Positions 24,693 through 34,371 are shown, counted from the first letter of the stretch. The stretch is 64,000 bases of DNA from an uncultured bacterium (GCA_938092135.1 CALLJL010000002.1:62001-126000); one strand, 5' to 3'. Notes: generated by a model from the sequence alone, not told the origin. Program-made: numbers and translations.

Positions 24693-24723
24693 TAAAGCCC
24701 TCCTTGTTTCAGATTTTTTTCCC

Positions 24724-24752
24724 TTTTAACATTTAAAGAAAATATTTGTCAA
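24724..24752 (-). promoter_or_regulatory. Promoter of the RMDN-like TPR gene
   Basis: Minus strand TTGACA (24747-24752), 17 bases, TTAAAA (24724-24729); predicted start near 24717, a 25-base leader with AAGGAGGG. Confidence 0.5.
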
Positions 24753-24812
24753 GAATGATAATCGTTAAAGAATCAGAAATAAATATTTCCCCTTGACCTA
24801 TATAACAAAAAG

Positions 24813-25472
24813 CTATCGGGAAGAAACCAGGCGATCGGCTTCATTATCAAGTTCACAGAGTTTCCTTTGAGCCAGCTCTCGATATTTTTCCATCTCCTCA
24901 TCATCGATATCAGGAGGAATGATTATTGGCTGACCATAAAGGGCGACCAGACGAGAAAAGGGTAGAGCCAGAAGAAAATTATCCCAGCTTTTTAAGAAAC
25001 GGCGCCGGGAAGCTGAAAAGGAAAAGGGGACAAGAAAGGCCCCAGTAACTGAAGCCAACTTGATAGCGCCAGCTTTAAAATAACGATTGGGTCCTCGGGG
25101 CCCATCAGGGACGATGAGCACTTCTCCTCCATCGAGTAGCTCTCTGACCATTTCTTTCCAGGAAGAAACCATGGTATGGGAGCTTGAACCCCTTAAAATT
25201 TTATATCCCCAGCCATCAATAATTCTGGCCACAATCTCTCCATCATCGCTCGGACTAATTAAAGGCATAATTCTCTGATAACGGAAAAAATAGGGAGCAA
25301 GAAAAATTCGGCCATGCCAAAGGACATGAATAATCGGTCTCTTCTTCTGCCTTAATTCTTCTACTATTTCTTTTCCAATGATCTTAACTTTGGAAGTTCT
25401 GACCACAAAGCTCAGCCATAAACGTCCGGTTAGACCCACCAGTCGCCAGCCAAAATTCGATTTTATTTTCAT
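24813..25472 (-). CDS. DUF374/lysophospholipid acyltransferase-family protein
   Basis: 219 residues. HVLWHGRIFLAPYFF and VLIVPDGPRGPNRYFKAGAIKLA are hallmark blocks of the DUF374 branch of the PlsC/LpxL-like acyltransferases; the catalytic His is in LWHGR. An N-terminal hydrophobic segment suggests inner-membrane association. The likely activity is acyl transfer onto a lipid or lipid A-like acceptor, but this branch is not well characterised. It lies 4 bases after the symporter gene in the same operon. Confidence 0.85.
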   Translation of the reverse strand: MKIKSNFGWRLVGLTGRLWLSFVVRTSKVKIIGKEIVEELRQKKRPIIHVLWHGRIFLAPYFFRYQRIMPLISPSDDGEIVARIIDGWGYKILRGSSSHTMVSSWKEMVRELLDGGEVLIVPDGPRGPNRYFKAGAIKLASVTGAFLVPFSFSASRRRFLKSWDNFLLALPFSRLVALYGQPIIIPPDIDDEEMEKYRELAQRKLCELDNEADRLVSSR

Positions 25473-25476
25473 AAAA

Positions 25477-26883
25477 TTATTTTATTTCTTTGCCCTGAAG
25501 CTTGGCAATTATTAGTCCAAGGACGAACCCAAAAGAGCTCAAAGCTAGACCGTAAGGAAGAGAATGAGGCCATGAAGGTAAGGGCATTTTTATAATTTCA
25601 GTTCCAGAAAGAAAATTCAGAAAGGAAAAAAGTGTCCCCAAAATGAGGCTCAAAAGACCGGCCAATTCATATTTTTGATTAAAAAGAAACATGGCCATCA
25701 CAGGAATAAAAAGGCCTTCGGCCATTATCTCGGAGGCGAGACCTATGGTCTGGAGGATATCCCTTAACCTGGAGGCGATAAAAAAGGCCATAAATCCAAC
25801 AACCCCGTTGATTAAACGGCCAAGTAGGAGTGCGCGGGCCGAAGCCCCTTCGAAAGTCTTCCCAATAAACTCGCGGCTTAGAAAAAGGCAGCAGGAATTA
25901 ATAGCTGTATCCAAAGTGGAAAGAATAGCGGCTATTATGGCTATAAAAAGGAGACCTCTTAACCAGAAAGTTAAGGGCCCCTTCAAGATCAGCCAAGCTA
26001 TTAAAGGCTGCTCGCCAGCCTGTAAATCGGAAATAGGTTGTCCCAAGATGCCCACAAAACTAATCAAAGGATAAATAAAAACGAAAAGAAGTGAAGTTAA
26101 AAGCAACCCTTTTCTCGCCTCGACCAAATCTCGAGCCGCATAAACTCTCTGCCAGGCAATGGGAGAAATAAGCCAGGCAAGAGTAAAAGAAAGAGCGACC
26201 AGTCCGTTGGATTTAAAATTGGAAAAGAAACCTAAAAAAGGTAAGGAACTGACTTTTAGATGAGATAAATCATCTCCTTGAAAGGAAATGATGAGGAGCC
26301 GGAAAAAAAGGAAAAAAATTCCAGCCATTATGAATCCCCCTTGGAAAAGGTCATTACGCACAACTGTAATAAGCCCTCCCAAGGAAGTATAAACAATGAC
26401 TACACCAAGACCCAAGACCAGACTAAAAAGATAATTTTTTTGAAGAAACAACTGGAGGAAACTTGCCAGAGCGACCAATTGGGAAGAAGCCAGCATAAGG
26501 AGATACCAAATTATAACTATATTGGCCAATTTTCTCATAGCCGAACCATAGCGAGCTTCTAAAAGGTTATGAAGAGGAAAGCCTTCCAAGCGGCGAACTG
26601 GCTTGGCCAAGATAAAAGCCATAATAATTACGGTCAGGGAGGCTGGAACTCCAATTAGCCAGAGCGAGGCCAAGCCATATCGGCTGGCCTCATCAATAGT
26701 AACAATAATGGAAGTGGCTCCTAACCAAGAGGCGGCTAAGGAAAGGGCAATCTGAGATGCGGAAAGCTGTCGCGAGGCAAAGAAAAAATCATTGAACGAC
26801 TTTACTCTTTTCCTGAAAATAAGACTAAAAATTAAAAGAAGACCAATGTAGCCAAGCCAAATAAAAAAATAAGCCGAAGACAT
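25477..26883 (-). CDS. Sodium:solute symporter (SSS family)
   Basis: 468 residues with about 12 to 13 membrane segments. Typical SSS features are RQLSASQIALSLAASWLGATSI in the second helix region, ARYGSAMRKLANIVIIWYLLML, and SPIAWQRVYAARDLVEARKGLL. A sodium-coupled carrier; the solute cannot be inferred, although the family includes proline, pantothenate and sugar carriers. The ATG lies 8 bases after TATAAA, so the mRNA is probably leaderless. It is the first gene before the acyltransferase. Confidence 0.9.
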   Translation of the reverse strand: MSSAYFFIWLGYIGLLLIFSLIFRKRVKSFNDFFFASRQLSASQIALSLAASWLGATSIIVTIDEASRYGLASLWLIGVPASLTVIIMAFILAKPVRRLEGFPLHNLLEARYGSAMRKLANIVIIWYLLMLASSQLVALASFLQLFLQKNYLFSLVLGLGVVIVYTSLGGLITVVRNDLFQGGFIMAGIFFLFFRLLIISFQGDDLSHLKVSSLPFLGFFSNFKSNGLVALSFTLAWLISPIAWQRVYAARDLVEARKGLLLTSLLFVFIYPLISFVGILGQPISDLQAGEQPLIAWLILKGPLTFWLRGLLFIAIIAAILSTLDTAINSCCLFLSREFIGKTFEGASARALLLGRLINGVVGFMAFFIASRLRDILQTIGLASEIMAEGLFIPVMAMFLFNQKYELAGLLSLILGTLFSFLNFLSGTEIIKMPLPSWPHSLPYGLALSSFGFVLGLIIAKLQGKEIK

Positions 26884-26891
26884 AGGCTGTG

Positions 26892-26920
26892 TTTATAGCA
26901 AAGATTAGTCCTCAAAGCAA
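26892..26920 (-). promoter_or_regulatory. Extended -10 promoter of the symporter operon
   Basis: Minus strand TGCTATAAA, an extended -10 with TATAAA at 26892-26897, and a weak TTGCTT -35 at 26915-26920 (17-base spacer). Predicted start about 26885, two bases before the ATG. Confidence 0.5.
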
Positions 26921-27041
26921 ACTTCCTCTTCCGGGATAAATCCTTTTTATTGCCCTATCTTTAATTGGCATTTCAGGTCTAAAAATCAAATTGACAAAAT
27001 TCTTGATTGATTTATTTCTCGCTAAAAATATTTAATAGACA

Positions 27042-27047
27042 TATAAT
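27042..27047 (+). promoter_or_regulatory. -10 element of lolA, leaderless start
   Basis: TATAAT lies eight bases before ATG 27055; predicted start near 27054. No good -35 is seen at 17 or 18 bases; TTGACA at 26991-26996 is too far upstream. Confidence 0.45.
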
Positions 27048-27054
27048 AAAAAAG

Positions 27055-27708
27055 ATGTGGCCTGGCTTTCTTTTGCTCTTTTTTATATCTTTTTTCTTGG
27101 GACCATCTTCAGATTTAACGATCATTTCTAATCTGGAAAAAAAACTTCAAGAAATTAAAAGTTTAGAAGCCGATTTTATCCAAATTTACTTTCCTGCCTA
27201 TGAGAGCCAAGGAATTAAAGAAAAGGGACGTCTCTATCTGCGTCGACCTGACCAAATGCGTTGGGATTACTTTGAACCGGAGAAAAAATGCTTCCTCCTT
27301 AAAGGAGATATCCTCCTTTCCTATTTTTTTGAAGATAAACAGATCGTGCGCCAACCCTTGGATGAAGAGATAATTAAACAAAGCATTTTGGGTCTTTTAA
27401 CCGGCAAAACCAAATTGCTTGATCTTTATTCAGCTGAAATTATAGCCAGAGATGCCAAGAGTCAAAGTATCACCCTAAAGCTTGAACCTCTCGAGGATCA
27501 AGAAATAACCAAGGTGCTCCTCGAAATTGATACCCGCCGCTGGCTGATTGTAAAAATTGTTTTTTACGAAGCATCTGGTGTCCGCCAGGAATTCCTGTTT
27601 TCTCGGCATAAGTTTAATCCTACTCTTTCGCCCAAAATCTTTGATATTCCCGTCCCCGAAGATTGGGAAATCATCAATTCCTGGCCTCAAGATAAGAAAA
27701 AATTCTAA
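27055..27708 (+). CDS. lolA: Outer-membrane lipoprotein carrier LolA
   Basis: 217 residues. After a signal peptide (to about 19) the sequence reads as LolA: LEKKLQEIKSLEADFIQIYF, KGRLYLRRPDQMRWDYFEPEKK, LLSYFFEDKQIVRQPLDEE and a final IPVPEDWEI. It carries lipoproteins across the periplasm, in keeping with several lipoproteins in the window. I prefer ATG 27055 over the in-frame ATG 27007, because TATAAT at 27042-27047 lies between them and the signal peptide starts cleanly there. Confidence 0.88.
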   Translation: MWPGFLLLFFISFFLGPSSDLTIISNLEKKLQEIKSLEADFIQIYFPAYESQGIKEKGRLYLRRPDQMRWDYFEPEKKCFLLKGDILLSYFFEDKQIVRQPLDEEIIKQSILGLLTGKTKLLDLYSAEIIARDAKSQSITLKLEPLEDQEITKVLLEIDTRRWLIVKIVFYEASGVRQEFLFSRHKFNPTLSPKIFDIPVPEDWEIINSWPQDKKKF

Positions 27709-27722
27709 AACTCTTGGCCCCC

Positions 27723-27775
27723 AAGGCCCTTAAAAGATAATCTTAAGAAAAACTTGAGAAAAAATCTCAGGCCTT
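27723..27775. other. Structured intergenic inverted repeats (three-way-junction-like)
   Basis: An outer pair AAGGCC (27723-27728)/GGCCTT (27770-27775) encloses two inner hairpins: CTTAA...TTAAG (27729-27733 with 27743-27747) and TGAGA...TCTCA (27755-27759 with 27765-27769). It fills the gap between convergent lolA and frr and overlaps the frr stop. It may act as a bidirectional terminator or as a 3'-end structure. Confidence 0.4.
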
Positions 27776-28331
27776 AGCTTTCAAGAATTTCCTTTTCTTT
27801 GGCTTCGGCCATTTCCTCTAATTTTTCAATATATTCATCAAGAATTTCCTGCAGTTTTTCGAGCCCATCAAATTTCTCATCCTCGGTAATTAATTTCTCC
27901 TTTTCCATCTCCTCAATTTCTTCTTTGCTTTCCCGGCGTAGATTTCGCAGAACAGTCTTTTCTTCTTCCAGTAATTTGCGGACCTTTTTAGCCATTTCGC
28001 GGCGTCTTTCCTCATCCAGAGGAGGTATAGGAACTTTCAAAATCCGGCCATCATTAATGGGATTTAGTCCTAGATCAGAAGAGCGGATAGCTTTTTCAAT
28101 GCTTTCAAGAACACCGGGATCCCAGGGATGAATGGTCACCATCGTGGGATCGGGAATAGATAAGGTCGCCACTTGATTAATGGGCAGAAGCTGACCATAA
28201 TAATTGACTTTTATATCTTCAAAAAGATGAATATTAGCCCGGCCTGTCCTCAATTTGGCCAGTTCTTTGCGAAAATGATCTATCGATAATTTCATCTTTC
28301 TTTCGAGCTCTTTTAAGACTTCTTTGACCAT
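27774..28331 (-). CDS. frr: Ribosome recycling factor
   Basis: 185 residues, normal length. It has the family blocks RKELAKLRTGRANIHLFEDIKVNYYG, LPINQVATLSIPDP and GLNPINDGRILKVPIPPLDEERRREM. It releases ribosomes from mRNA after termination. It closes the rplM-rpsI-rpsB-tsf-pyrH-frr run, 36 bases after pyrH. Confidence 0.97.
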   Translation of the reverse strand: MVKEVLKELERKMKLSIDHFRKELAKLRTGRANIHLFEDIKVNYYGQLLPINQVATLSIPDPTMVTIHPWDPGVLESIEKAIRSSDLGLNPINDGRILKVPIPPLDEERRREMAKKVRKLLEEEKTVLRNLRRESKEEIEEMEKEKLITEDEKFDGLEKLQEILDEYIEKLEEMAEAKEKEILES

Positions 28332-28367
28332 GGCCGTCCTTTAAAAATTATATTTTAGTTTTTATAA

Positions 28368-29093
28368 TTAAGTCTCCGAAATCTTTGTGCCGACCTTTTC
28401 CCCAAGAACTGCTCGATAAATATTACCTGGAATGCTGACATTAAAAACAATGATGGGCAACTTAAATTCTCGGCATAGGGAAATAGCCGTTGAATCCATA
28501 ACTTTCAATCTCAGATTGAGAACTTCCTCATAGGTAATATGCTCATAAAACTTAGCCTCAGGATCGACCAGGGGATCAGCTGAATAAACTCCATCCACCT
28601 TAGTAGCTTTGAGAATGACCTCGGCGCCAATTTCGAGGGCTCTTAAAGCTGCAGCTGTATCAGTTGTAAAAAAAGGGCTACCCAGTCCAGCACTAAAAAT
28701 TACCACCCGGCCCTTTTCCAGATGCCGGATAGCCCGACGTCGGATAAATGGCTCAGCCACGGCTTTAATTTCCAGGGCAGAAAGATGGCGACAGGCCATT
28801 CTTTCCTTTTCGATGGCTTCCTGAAGAGCAATCCCATTGATTACTGTAGCCAGCAAACCCATTTGATCAGCGGCCGCTCGAGGTAAACCGGCCTTTTCTC
28901 CCTGATAACCACGAAAGATATTACCGCCCCCAATCATAATCGCGATCTGAACGCCCAGGTCATAAACTGAACGAATTTCCCTGGCTAACTGATTTAATCG
29001 ATCAAATTCAAGACCAGACGGTTTAGAACCTAAGAGAGATTCTCCCGAAAGTTTGAGCAAGATTCTATTATATACAGGCCTTTCAGGCCCCAT
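28368..29093 (-). CDS. pyrH: UMP kinase
   Basis: 241 residues. The amino-acid-kinase fold is seen in RILLKLSGESLLG, IAIMIGGGNIFRG and GSPFFTTDTAAALRALEIGA, all PyrH signatures. It converts UMP to UDP. It lies between tsf and frr, the standard bacterial order, 8 bases after tsf. Confidence 0.97.
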   Translation of the reverse strand: MGPERPVYNRILLKLSGESLLGSKPSGLEFDRLNQLAREIRSVYDLGVQIAIMIGGGNIFRGYQGEKAGLPRAAADQMGLLATVINGIALQEAIEKERMACRHLSALEIKAVAEPFIRRRAIRHLEKGRVVIFSAGLGSPFFTTDTAAALRALEIGAEVILKATKVDGVYSADPLVDPEAKFYEHITYEEVLNLRLKVMDSTAISLCREFKLPIIVFNVSIPGNIYRAVLGEKVGTKISET

Positions 29094-29101
29094 GGCCCCA
29101 A

Positions 29102-29698
29102 TTAGGCTTTGCCAATCTCAAAACGGGCAAACCGACGCACGCGAATATTTTCACCAAATTTAGCAATATAGGAGGCAATAAATTCTCTCACTTTTATTTT
29201 ATCATCCCGAATAAAGGGCTGCTCTAAGAGGCAAACTTCTTCAAAGAATTTGCCGAGTTTGCCCTGAATAATTTTTTCAATTATCTCCGGTGGCTTCTTG
29301 CTATCCTTGAGCTGTTCCCGAATGATTTCCTTTTCTTTCTCTATTACATCTGGTGGAATATCCTCTGGAACAATATATTTAGGATTAGCTGCCGCTATCT
29401 GCATGGCAATATTTTTGGCTAGTTCTTTAAATTCCTCATTCCGAGCCACGAAATCAGTCTCGCAATTAACCTCAACCAAAACACCTATTTTGCCATCAAG
29501 ATGGATATAAGCATAAACCACGCCCTCACTTGTTTCCCGGTCCATTTTATCTTTGGCCCGAGCAAAACCCTTTTTCCTCAAAATCTCTATAGCCTTCTCG
29601 ATGTCGCCACCGCTTTCTTCCAGAGCTTTTTTACATTCCATTATGCTTATACCGGTGCGTTCCCTCAATTCTTTAATTAATTCAGCTGATAATTCCAT
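29102..29698 (-). CDS. tsf: Elongation factor Ts
   Basis: 198 residues, the short form found in many phyla. The UBA-like N-terminus [20 protein letters not shown] and the core [12 protein letters not shown] are present. It exchanges GDP on EF-Tu. It follows rpsB after 27 bases. Confidence 0.97.
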   Translation of the reverse strand: MELSAELIKELRERTGISIMECKKALEESGGDIEKAIEILRKKGFARAKDKMDRETSEGVVYAYIHLDGKIGVLVEVNCETDFVARNEEFKELAKNIAMQIAAANPKYIVPEDIPPDVIEKEKEIIREQLKDSKKPPEIIEKIIQGKLGKFFEEVCLLEQPFIRDDKIKVREFIASYIAKFGENIRVRRFARFEIGKA

Positions 29699-29725
29699 CT
29701 TTTCCCCTCTTTTTATGATATCAAC

Positions 29726-30505
29726 TTAGCTAGAGCTTTTGGCCATTTCAGCTTCCTTGGCCGAGCCGGACATCTCAGCTAATTCAGAAGAGCTCGCCTC
29801 CTTCTGGATCTCCTTTTCCAGGCGACTCTTTTTGCCTTCGATAATGGCCTCGGCCGCTTTGGAAACAAAAAGCTCAATTGCTCTTACCGCATCATCATTT
29901 CCAGGAATGGGATAATCAATCCCCTCGGGATCACCGTTCGTATCCACAATGGCCACAATGGGTATCTTTAATTTTTTGGCCTCAGAAATAGCAATTATTT
30001 CTTTGGAGGCGTCAACGACAAAGAGAGCTCCTGGAAGTTCGGTTAGATTCCTCAGGCCGCCCACATTTTTTTCGAGCTTACGATAAACTTTTTCAAGCCT
30101 CGATTGTTCCTTTTTGGAAAGAAGCTCCCAGCGCCCGTCTTCCTTCATTTCTTCAAGCTCGATCAAACGATCGATTCCGCCTCTTACGACCTGAAAATTG
30201 GTGAGCAATCCACCCAGCCATCTCTGATTAACATAACAGCATTCACATTTAGTCGCCCATTCTTTGACTATTTCCTGAGCTTGCTTTTTGGTGCCCACAA
30301 AAAGGACCATTTTGCCTTCTTCAGCCACGCCTTTCAGGAACTGGAGAGCTTCCTTAAAAATCTTAATTGTTTTTTGTAAATCGATTATATAAATTCCGTT
30401 GCGCTGGCCAAAGATGTATTCTTTCATCTTTGGATTCCATCGCCTTGTCTGATGACCGAAATGAACACCCGCTTCGAGCAATTCCTTCATGGTTACGGAG
30501 ACCAA
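29726..30505 (-). CDS. rpsB: 30S ribosomal protein S2
   Basis: 259 residues. [22 protein letters not shown] and [12 protein letters not shown], then [14 protein letters not shown] and [25 protein letters not shown], identify uS2. The C-terminal 30 residues are a charged, Ser/Glu-rich tail. It follows rpsI after 14 bases. Confidence 0.98.
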   Translation of the reverse strand: MVSVTMKELLEAGVHFGHQTRRWNPKMKEYIFGQRNGIYIIDLQKTIKIFKEALQFLKGVAEEGKMVLFVGTKKQAQEIVKEWATKCECCYVNQRWLGGLLTNFQVVRGGIDRLIELEEMKEDGRWELLSKKEQSRLEKVYRKLEKNVGGLRNLTELPGALFVVDASKEIIAISEAKKLKIPIVAIVDTNGDPEGIDYPIPGNDDAVRAIELFVSKAAEAIIEGKKSRLEKEIQKEASSSELAEMSGSAKEAEMAKSSS

Positions 30506-30519
30506 AGCTTTACCTCCCT

Positions 30520-30924
30520 TTATCGTTTGTGATACTGAGGTGCCTTCCGGGCGCCACGCAAACCGTATTTCTTTCTTTCTTTGATCCGGGCATCTCTGGT
30601 CAAAAGACCAGCTGATTTGAGAACCGTTCTTAATTCCTTATTAAATTCTACTAAGGCCCTAGATATACCTAGCTGAATGGCCTCGGCCTGGCCCCTAAGA
30701 CCGCCGCCACCGACTCGGATAAAAAGATCAAATTTATTCTCAGTTCCGGTAAGAAGCAGGGGTTTACGAATGAGATGTCTTAAAGATTCAAGCCGAAAAT
30801 ACTCATTAAAAGGCCTGGCTTTGCGATTAACATAAAGGGTTATATCTCCTTTGCCGGAGCGTAAAAAAACCCTGGCCACTGCGGTCTTTCTCTTCCCTGT
30901 CCCATAATATTGAATTAGACTCAA
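30520..30924 (-). CDS. rpsI: 30S ribosomal protein S9
   Basis: 134 residues. [15 protein letters not shown] near the start and the basic C-terminus ending KAPQYHKR, which reaches the P site, identify uS9. It overlaps rplM by 4 bases. Confidence 0.98.
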   Translation of the reverse strand: MSLIQYYGTGKRKTAVARVFLRSGKGDITLYVNRKARPFNEYFRLESLRHLIRKPLLLTGTENKFDLFIRVGGGGLRGQAEAIQLGISRALVEFNKELRTVLKSAGLLTRDARIKERKKYGLRGARKAPQYHKR

Positions 30925-31367
30925 TTCTTCCTCCCAGCTAATTCATATAACTGAGGTTTCTGGGCTTCATGGGGATGATTTGGGCCGCGATAAATTTTTA
31001 ATTTTTTCAAAAGCTTGCGCCCCAATCTATTCTTGGGGATCATTCCCCAAACAGCATGCCGGATAACCTCTTCGGGCTTTTTGGCCAGAAGCTCCCTCAA
31101 AGTTTTGGCCTTCAAACCTCCCGGGTAACCAGAATGGCTATAATAAATTTTTTCATCAAGTTTACGGCCAGTTACTTTAATCTTCTCAGCATTGATAACA
31201 ATAACAAAATCACCGGTATCCATAAATGGCGTAAACTTAGACTTATTTTTCCCCCTGAGCAAGCGAGCAATAGTCGTTGCCAAGCGACCTAAAATCTGCC
31301 CTTCGGCATTAATCAGCCACCATTTCCTTTCAATTTCATCAGCTTTTGGAATATAAGTTTTACCCAT
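30921..31367 (-). CDS. rplM: 50S ribosomal protein L13
   Basis: 148 residues. [34 protein letters not shown] and [20 protein letters not shown] identify uL13. It is the first gene of the six-gene translation operon; the promoter at 31416-31444 gives a leader of about 40 bases carrying a small hairpin (CAAGCTT/AAGCTTG, 31387-31403), which could be a site of autoregulation. Confidence 0.98.
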   Translation of the reverse strand: MGKTYIPKADEIERKWWLINAEGQILGRLATTIARLLRGKNKSKFTPFMDTGDFVIVINAEKIKVTGRKLDEKIYYSHSGYPGGLKAKTLRELLAKKPEEVIRHAVWGMIPKNRLGRKLLKKLKIYRGPNHPHEAQKPQLYELAGRKN

Positions 31368-31415
31368 TAGCTTTTAACCTCAGATACAAGCTTAAAAAGC
31401 TTGGAGTGATTGATT

Positions 31416-31444
31416 AAAATACTAAATATTGTCATTTTTGTCAA
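31416..31444 (-). promoter_or_regulatory. Promoter of the rplM-rpsI-rpsB-tsf-pyrH-frr operon
   Basis: Minus strand TTGACA (31439-31444), 17 bases, TATTTT (31416-31421); predicted start near 31409. Confidence 0.7.
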
Positions 31445-31530
31445 ATAAAAACCTTTATAGAGAAAATCATTTTTATTCGGACCTCATTTAAAAGCCAGAG
31501 AGAAAAATTAGAAGTTCCGACAATAGAAAG

Positions 31531-32205
31531 TCAGACCCATCGGTAATAGCGCATCCTTCGCTTTAGCTGACCCTTGATCAGAAGGACTCCGGCAACAAAA
31601 CCGCCGATATGGGCATACCAGGCCACTCCTCCCCCAAGGCCAAGATTAAGGATCTGCATTAGGAACCAAAAGCTAAGAAAAAAGCCGGCTGGAATAGCAA
31701 TAATCCGGATAAAAAAGAAAAAGAAGAGTAAAGTCAAAACCCTGGCTCCAGGATAAAGCAAAAAGTAGGCTCCAAGAACGCCAGCTATCGCGCCACTTGC
31801 CCCGACCATAGGAATTTTCGACATGGGGTGAGTAATAATGTGGCTTAAGCTGGCCACAAGTCCACAAATCAAATAAAAAAGAACAAATCTTATTGGCCCT
31901 AAAAAGTCCTCAACATTATTGCCAAAAATCCAGAGGTAGAGCATATTTCCAAAAAGATGAAGCCAACTGCCATGGACAAACATTGCGGTCAGGAGAGTTA
32001 TCCATGGAGGAATTCTTACAGCTGGATCAAGGGAACGAAAATGGGTTATTTCATAAGGAATTGTTCCCAGGCGAAGGATATGGGCCTCGAGGCCAACTGG
32101 AGAAAGAATCTGCCATAAAAAAATCGCTATATTGAGAGCGATGATAAGAATTGTCACAATAGGAAAGTGACGAGTAGGATTTTCATCTTTTAAAGGAATA
32201 AACAT
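31531..32205 (-). CDS. Rhomboid-family intramembrane serine protease
   Basis: 224 residues with about six membrane helices. The catalytic Ser is in GASGAIAGVLGAYF and the catalytic His in HIGGFVAGVLL; HLFGNMLYLWIFGNNVED is the conserved loop with the HxxxN motif. It cleaves membrane proteins within the bilayer. ATG 32205 follows GGGG at good spacing. It is a single gene, minus strand, downstream of a TPR lipoprotein gene. Confidence 0.93.
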   Translation of the reverse strand: MFIPLKDENPTRHFPIVTILIIALNIAIFLWQILSPVGLEAHILRLGTIPYEITHFRSLDPAVRIPPWITLLTAMFVHGSWLHLFGNMLYLWIFGNNVEDFLGPIRFVLFYLICGLVASLSHIITHPMSKIPMVGASGAIAGVLGAYFLLYPGARVLTLLFFFFFIRIIAIPAGFFLSFWFLMQILNLGLGGGVAWYAHIGGFVAGVLLIKGQLKRRMRYYRWV

Positions 32206-32307
32206 ATTACCCCATCATTAAATAAAAAATACTTTTTAATTTATTTAAAAGAAGATGGGTAAATTATAAACAAAAATTTTTTAAATTTTCCCCTGCTCCA
32301 AATGAAC

Positions 32308-33294
32308 TTATTTTAATTTCTTGAGCTCTTCTTCAAGCTTCTTCCTTTCTGCCTGACGTTTGCGCAGCTCCTGAAATCTCTCACTATAGCGGTCAGCTTC
32401 GGCATTATAGCGGCTTTCCTTTTCTGGCTCGAGCTTAGCCAAAACGCTTTTATAAACGACACTTACATAAGCATAAGGCTCAGGATAATTAGGGTCAAGC
32501 TCGATCGCCTTTAGCAAGGCCTTCAAACTCTCCTGGGCTAGCCTCAATCTTTCTTCCAGAGGCAGTTGAGGTAAACGATAAGCTTTAGCCCATCGATTAA
32601 CCCCTTTGGCATAATAGGCCTCAGCATTCTCAGGGTCAAGGGTAATTCTTTTCTCCCAGTAGTCATTAGCTTTATCAAATTCGGGAACAGGTTGAATCAG
32701 CTCATAATAATTAGCTAAATAGGCATAGCCCTGAGGGTTTTCAGGGTCAGCCTCAATCCGTCTTAAATACATTGATTCAGCTTTGGACCTAAGCTCTTCT
32801 TTTTCAGCAGCATAGCGTTTATAGAATTCAGCCACCACATAATAATTATCCATCTTGCCAGGCTCAAGTTCGAGAATTTTAAGATAAAATTTCTCAGCTT
32901 CATCAAATTTTTTCAGCTTATCATACATATCGGCGAGAGAATAAATAATTTCCTTATTGTGAGGACTGAATTCATAAGCCTTATTGAGATACTCAAGAGC
33001 CTTTTCCGCTTTTTCTAAATTGTCAGGCCGATCATCACCCGGGCGGAAAAGGTTTTTATAGGCTTCACCGGCAAAACGATAAGCATCAATCAGATTCGGA
33101 TTATATTTAATGGCTTCCTCATATTCAGTAATTGCCCGGCGATACTGGCCATCCGTAAACAGGGCATTAGCCTTATTAAAGTGATAATTGGCTTTGATAT
33201 AGTTGACTCTCAATTTTTGGCAGCTCGTCAGGAAAAAAAGAACCGACAGAGTCAGCCAAATAACTACGGCCAGTCGACCTCTCTTGTTATCCAT
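32308..33294 (-). CDS. TPR lipoprotein
   Basis: About 328 residues. The signal peptide ends in a lipobox (LFFLTSC), so it is probably a lipid-anchored envelope protein. Seven or more TPR-like repeats follow (HFNKANALFTDGQYRRAITEY; IIYSLADMYDKLKKFDEAEK), then a basic coiled-coil tail (RKRQAERKKLEEELKKLK). ATG 33294 has a perfect AAGGAGG seven bases upstream; an in-frame codon at 33324 has none. No more specific role is visible. Confidence 0.85.
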   Translation of the reverse strand: MDNKRGRLAVVIWLTLSVLFFLTSCQKLRVNYIKANYHFNKANALFTDGQYRRAITEYEEAIKYNPNLIDAYRFAGEAYKNLFRPGDDRPDNLEKAEKALEYLNKAYEFSPHNKEIIYSLADMYDKLKKFDEAEKFYLKILELEPGKMDNYYVVAEFYKRYAAEKEELRSKAESMYLRRIEADPENPQGYAYLANYYELIQPVPEFDKANDYWEKRITLDPENAEAYYAKGVNRWAKAYRLPQLPLEERLRLAQESLKALLKAIELDPNYPEPYAYVSVVYKSVLAKLEPEKESRYNAEADRYSERFQELRKRQAERKKLEEELKKLK

Positions 33295-33339
33295 AATGAC
33301 CTCCTTATTCCTTTTATGCTCCATAAGGGCTAAAAATTA

Positions 33340-33369
33340 TTTATAATTCACGATAAGGGGAAAAGTCAA
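33340..33369 (-). promoter_or_regulatory. Promoter of the TPR lipoprotein gene
   Basis: Minus strand TTGACT (33364-33369), 18 bases, TATAAA (33340-33345); predicted start near 33333. Confidence 0.55.
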
Positions 33370-33453
33370 GAAAAACAAAGTTTGAGGGAACCCTGATCTA
33401 GGGAAATACGTCAAAATAAATGAATCTGGCTTGATCGAAAAGATTAATCTGGC

Positions 33454-34371
33454 ATGAGAAAAATAGGCTTAACAATTTCGATGATAATTTTTGCCAGATT
33501 ATTTTTTCCGCTTTTAGCTCAGGGCTTTAAAAAATCAGAAACCTGGGAAAAAACCTTCTCTATGGAGCCTTCCAGGCCCATTTATTTTTCCTTTCGGGAT
33601 GTCGATGGTGACTTAAAAGTAATTACTCAGGAAGAACCCAATATAAAAATTAAGATAATTAAAGAATCTTTAACCAGTGACAGGCGACTAGCCAATCGAC
33701 TGTTAGCGGGAACAAAGGTAGTGGTTAATCAAAAAGAAAATCGCCTCAGTCTCGAAATTATTTATCCTCGCTTAAGAACCCTTTTCTTTCCTTTGCGTGA
33801 TTACCGCCGGATTAAGGTTTCGACGCAGGTGATTCTGCCGAACGGATCCAATCTTAAAGCCAATCTCGTGGATGGTCGAGCTAAACTCACCGGAAAATTA
33901 AAGGAGGTCCACCTAACGACAGTGGATGGTTCCATCGAGGTTGAAAATTTTGAGGGCCAGCTCAATCTTAAAACAGTTGATGGTCGAATAATTATTAGCC
34001 AAGGAAAAGGCCAAGCCGAAATTAATACTGTTGATGGTGATATTATTATTGAGGGGGAAATTGAACCTTTCCTTGTTCAAACAACTGACGGTGATATCAA
34101 AATCGAGATAAAGCCAGGAACAAAAATCACTAATTCTTGGCAATTAAAAACCATTGGGGGCGATATTGATCTTTCTTTGTCGGCTGATCTTTCAGCTGAC
34201 CTCGATCTTGAAACCGTTGATGGCTCTTTAAACTGCGATTTAAAATTATCTGTTCAGAATATAAAGGGTGGGAAAAAAATCACAGGCCGGATAAATCAAG
34301 GTGGCCCCTTGATTTCTCTCCAAACAGTTGATGGTCATATTAGAATAAAAGAAAAGGTTCCTGGAAAATAA
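33454..34371 (+). CDS. Secreted DUF4097-like beta-repeat protein
   Basis: 305 residues. A signal peptide (to about 22) is followed by a repetitive beta-solenoid with a period of about 20 residues built on a (T/V)DG turn: DVDGDLKV, LVDGRAKL, TVDGSIEV, TVDGRIII, TVDGDIII, TTDGDIKI, TVDGSLNC, TVDGHIRI. This is the DUF4097/adhesin-like putative head domain pattern. The function of such proteins is unknown; some sit beside signalling genes. No ribosome site is clear; it may start on a short leader. Confidence 0.78.
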   Translation: MRKIGLTISMIIFARLFFPLLAQGFKKSETWEKTFSMEPSRPIYFSFRDVDGDLKVITQEEPNIKIKIIKESLTSDRRLANRLLAGTKVVVNQKENRLSLEIIYPRLRTLFFPLRDYRRIKVSTQVILPNGSNLKANLVDGRAKLTGKLKEVHLTTVDGSIEVENFEGQLNLKTVDGRIIISQGKGQAEINTVDGDIIIEGEIEPFLVQTTDGDIKIEIKPGTKITNSWQLKTIGGDIDLSLSADLSADLDLETVDGSLNCDLKLSVQNIKGGKKITGRINQGGPLISLQTVDGHIRIKEKVPGK

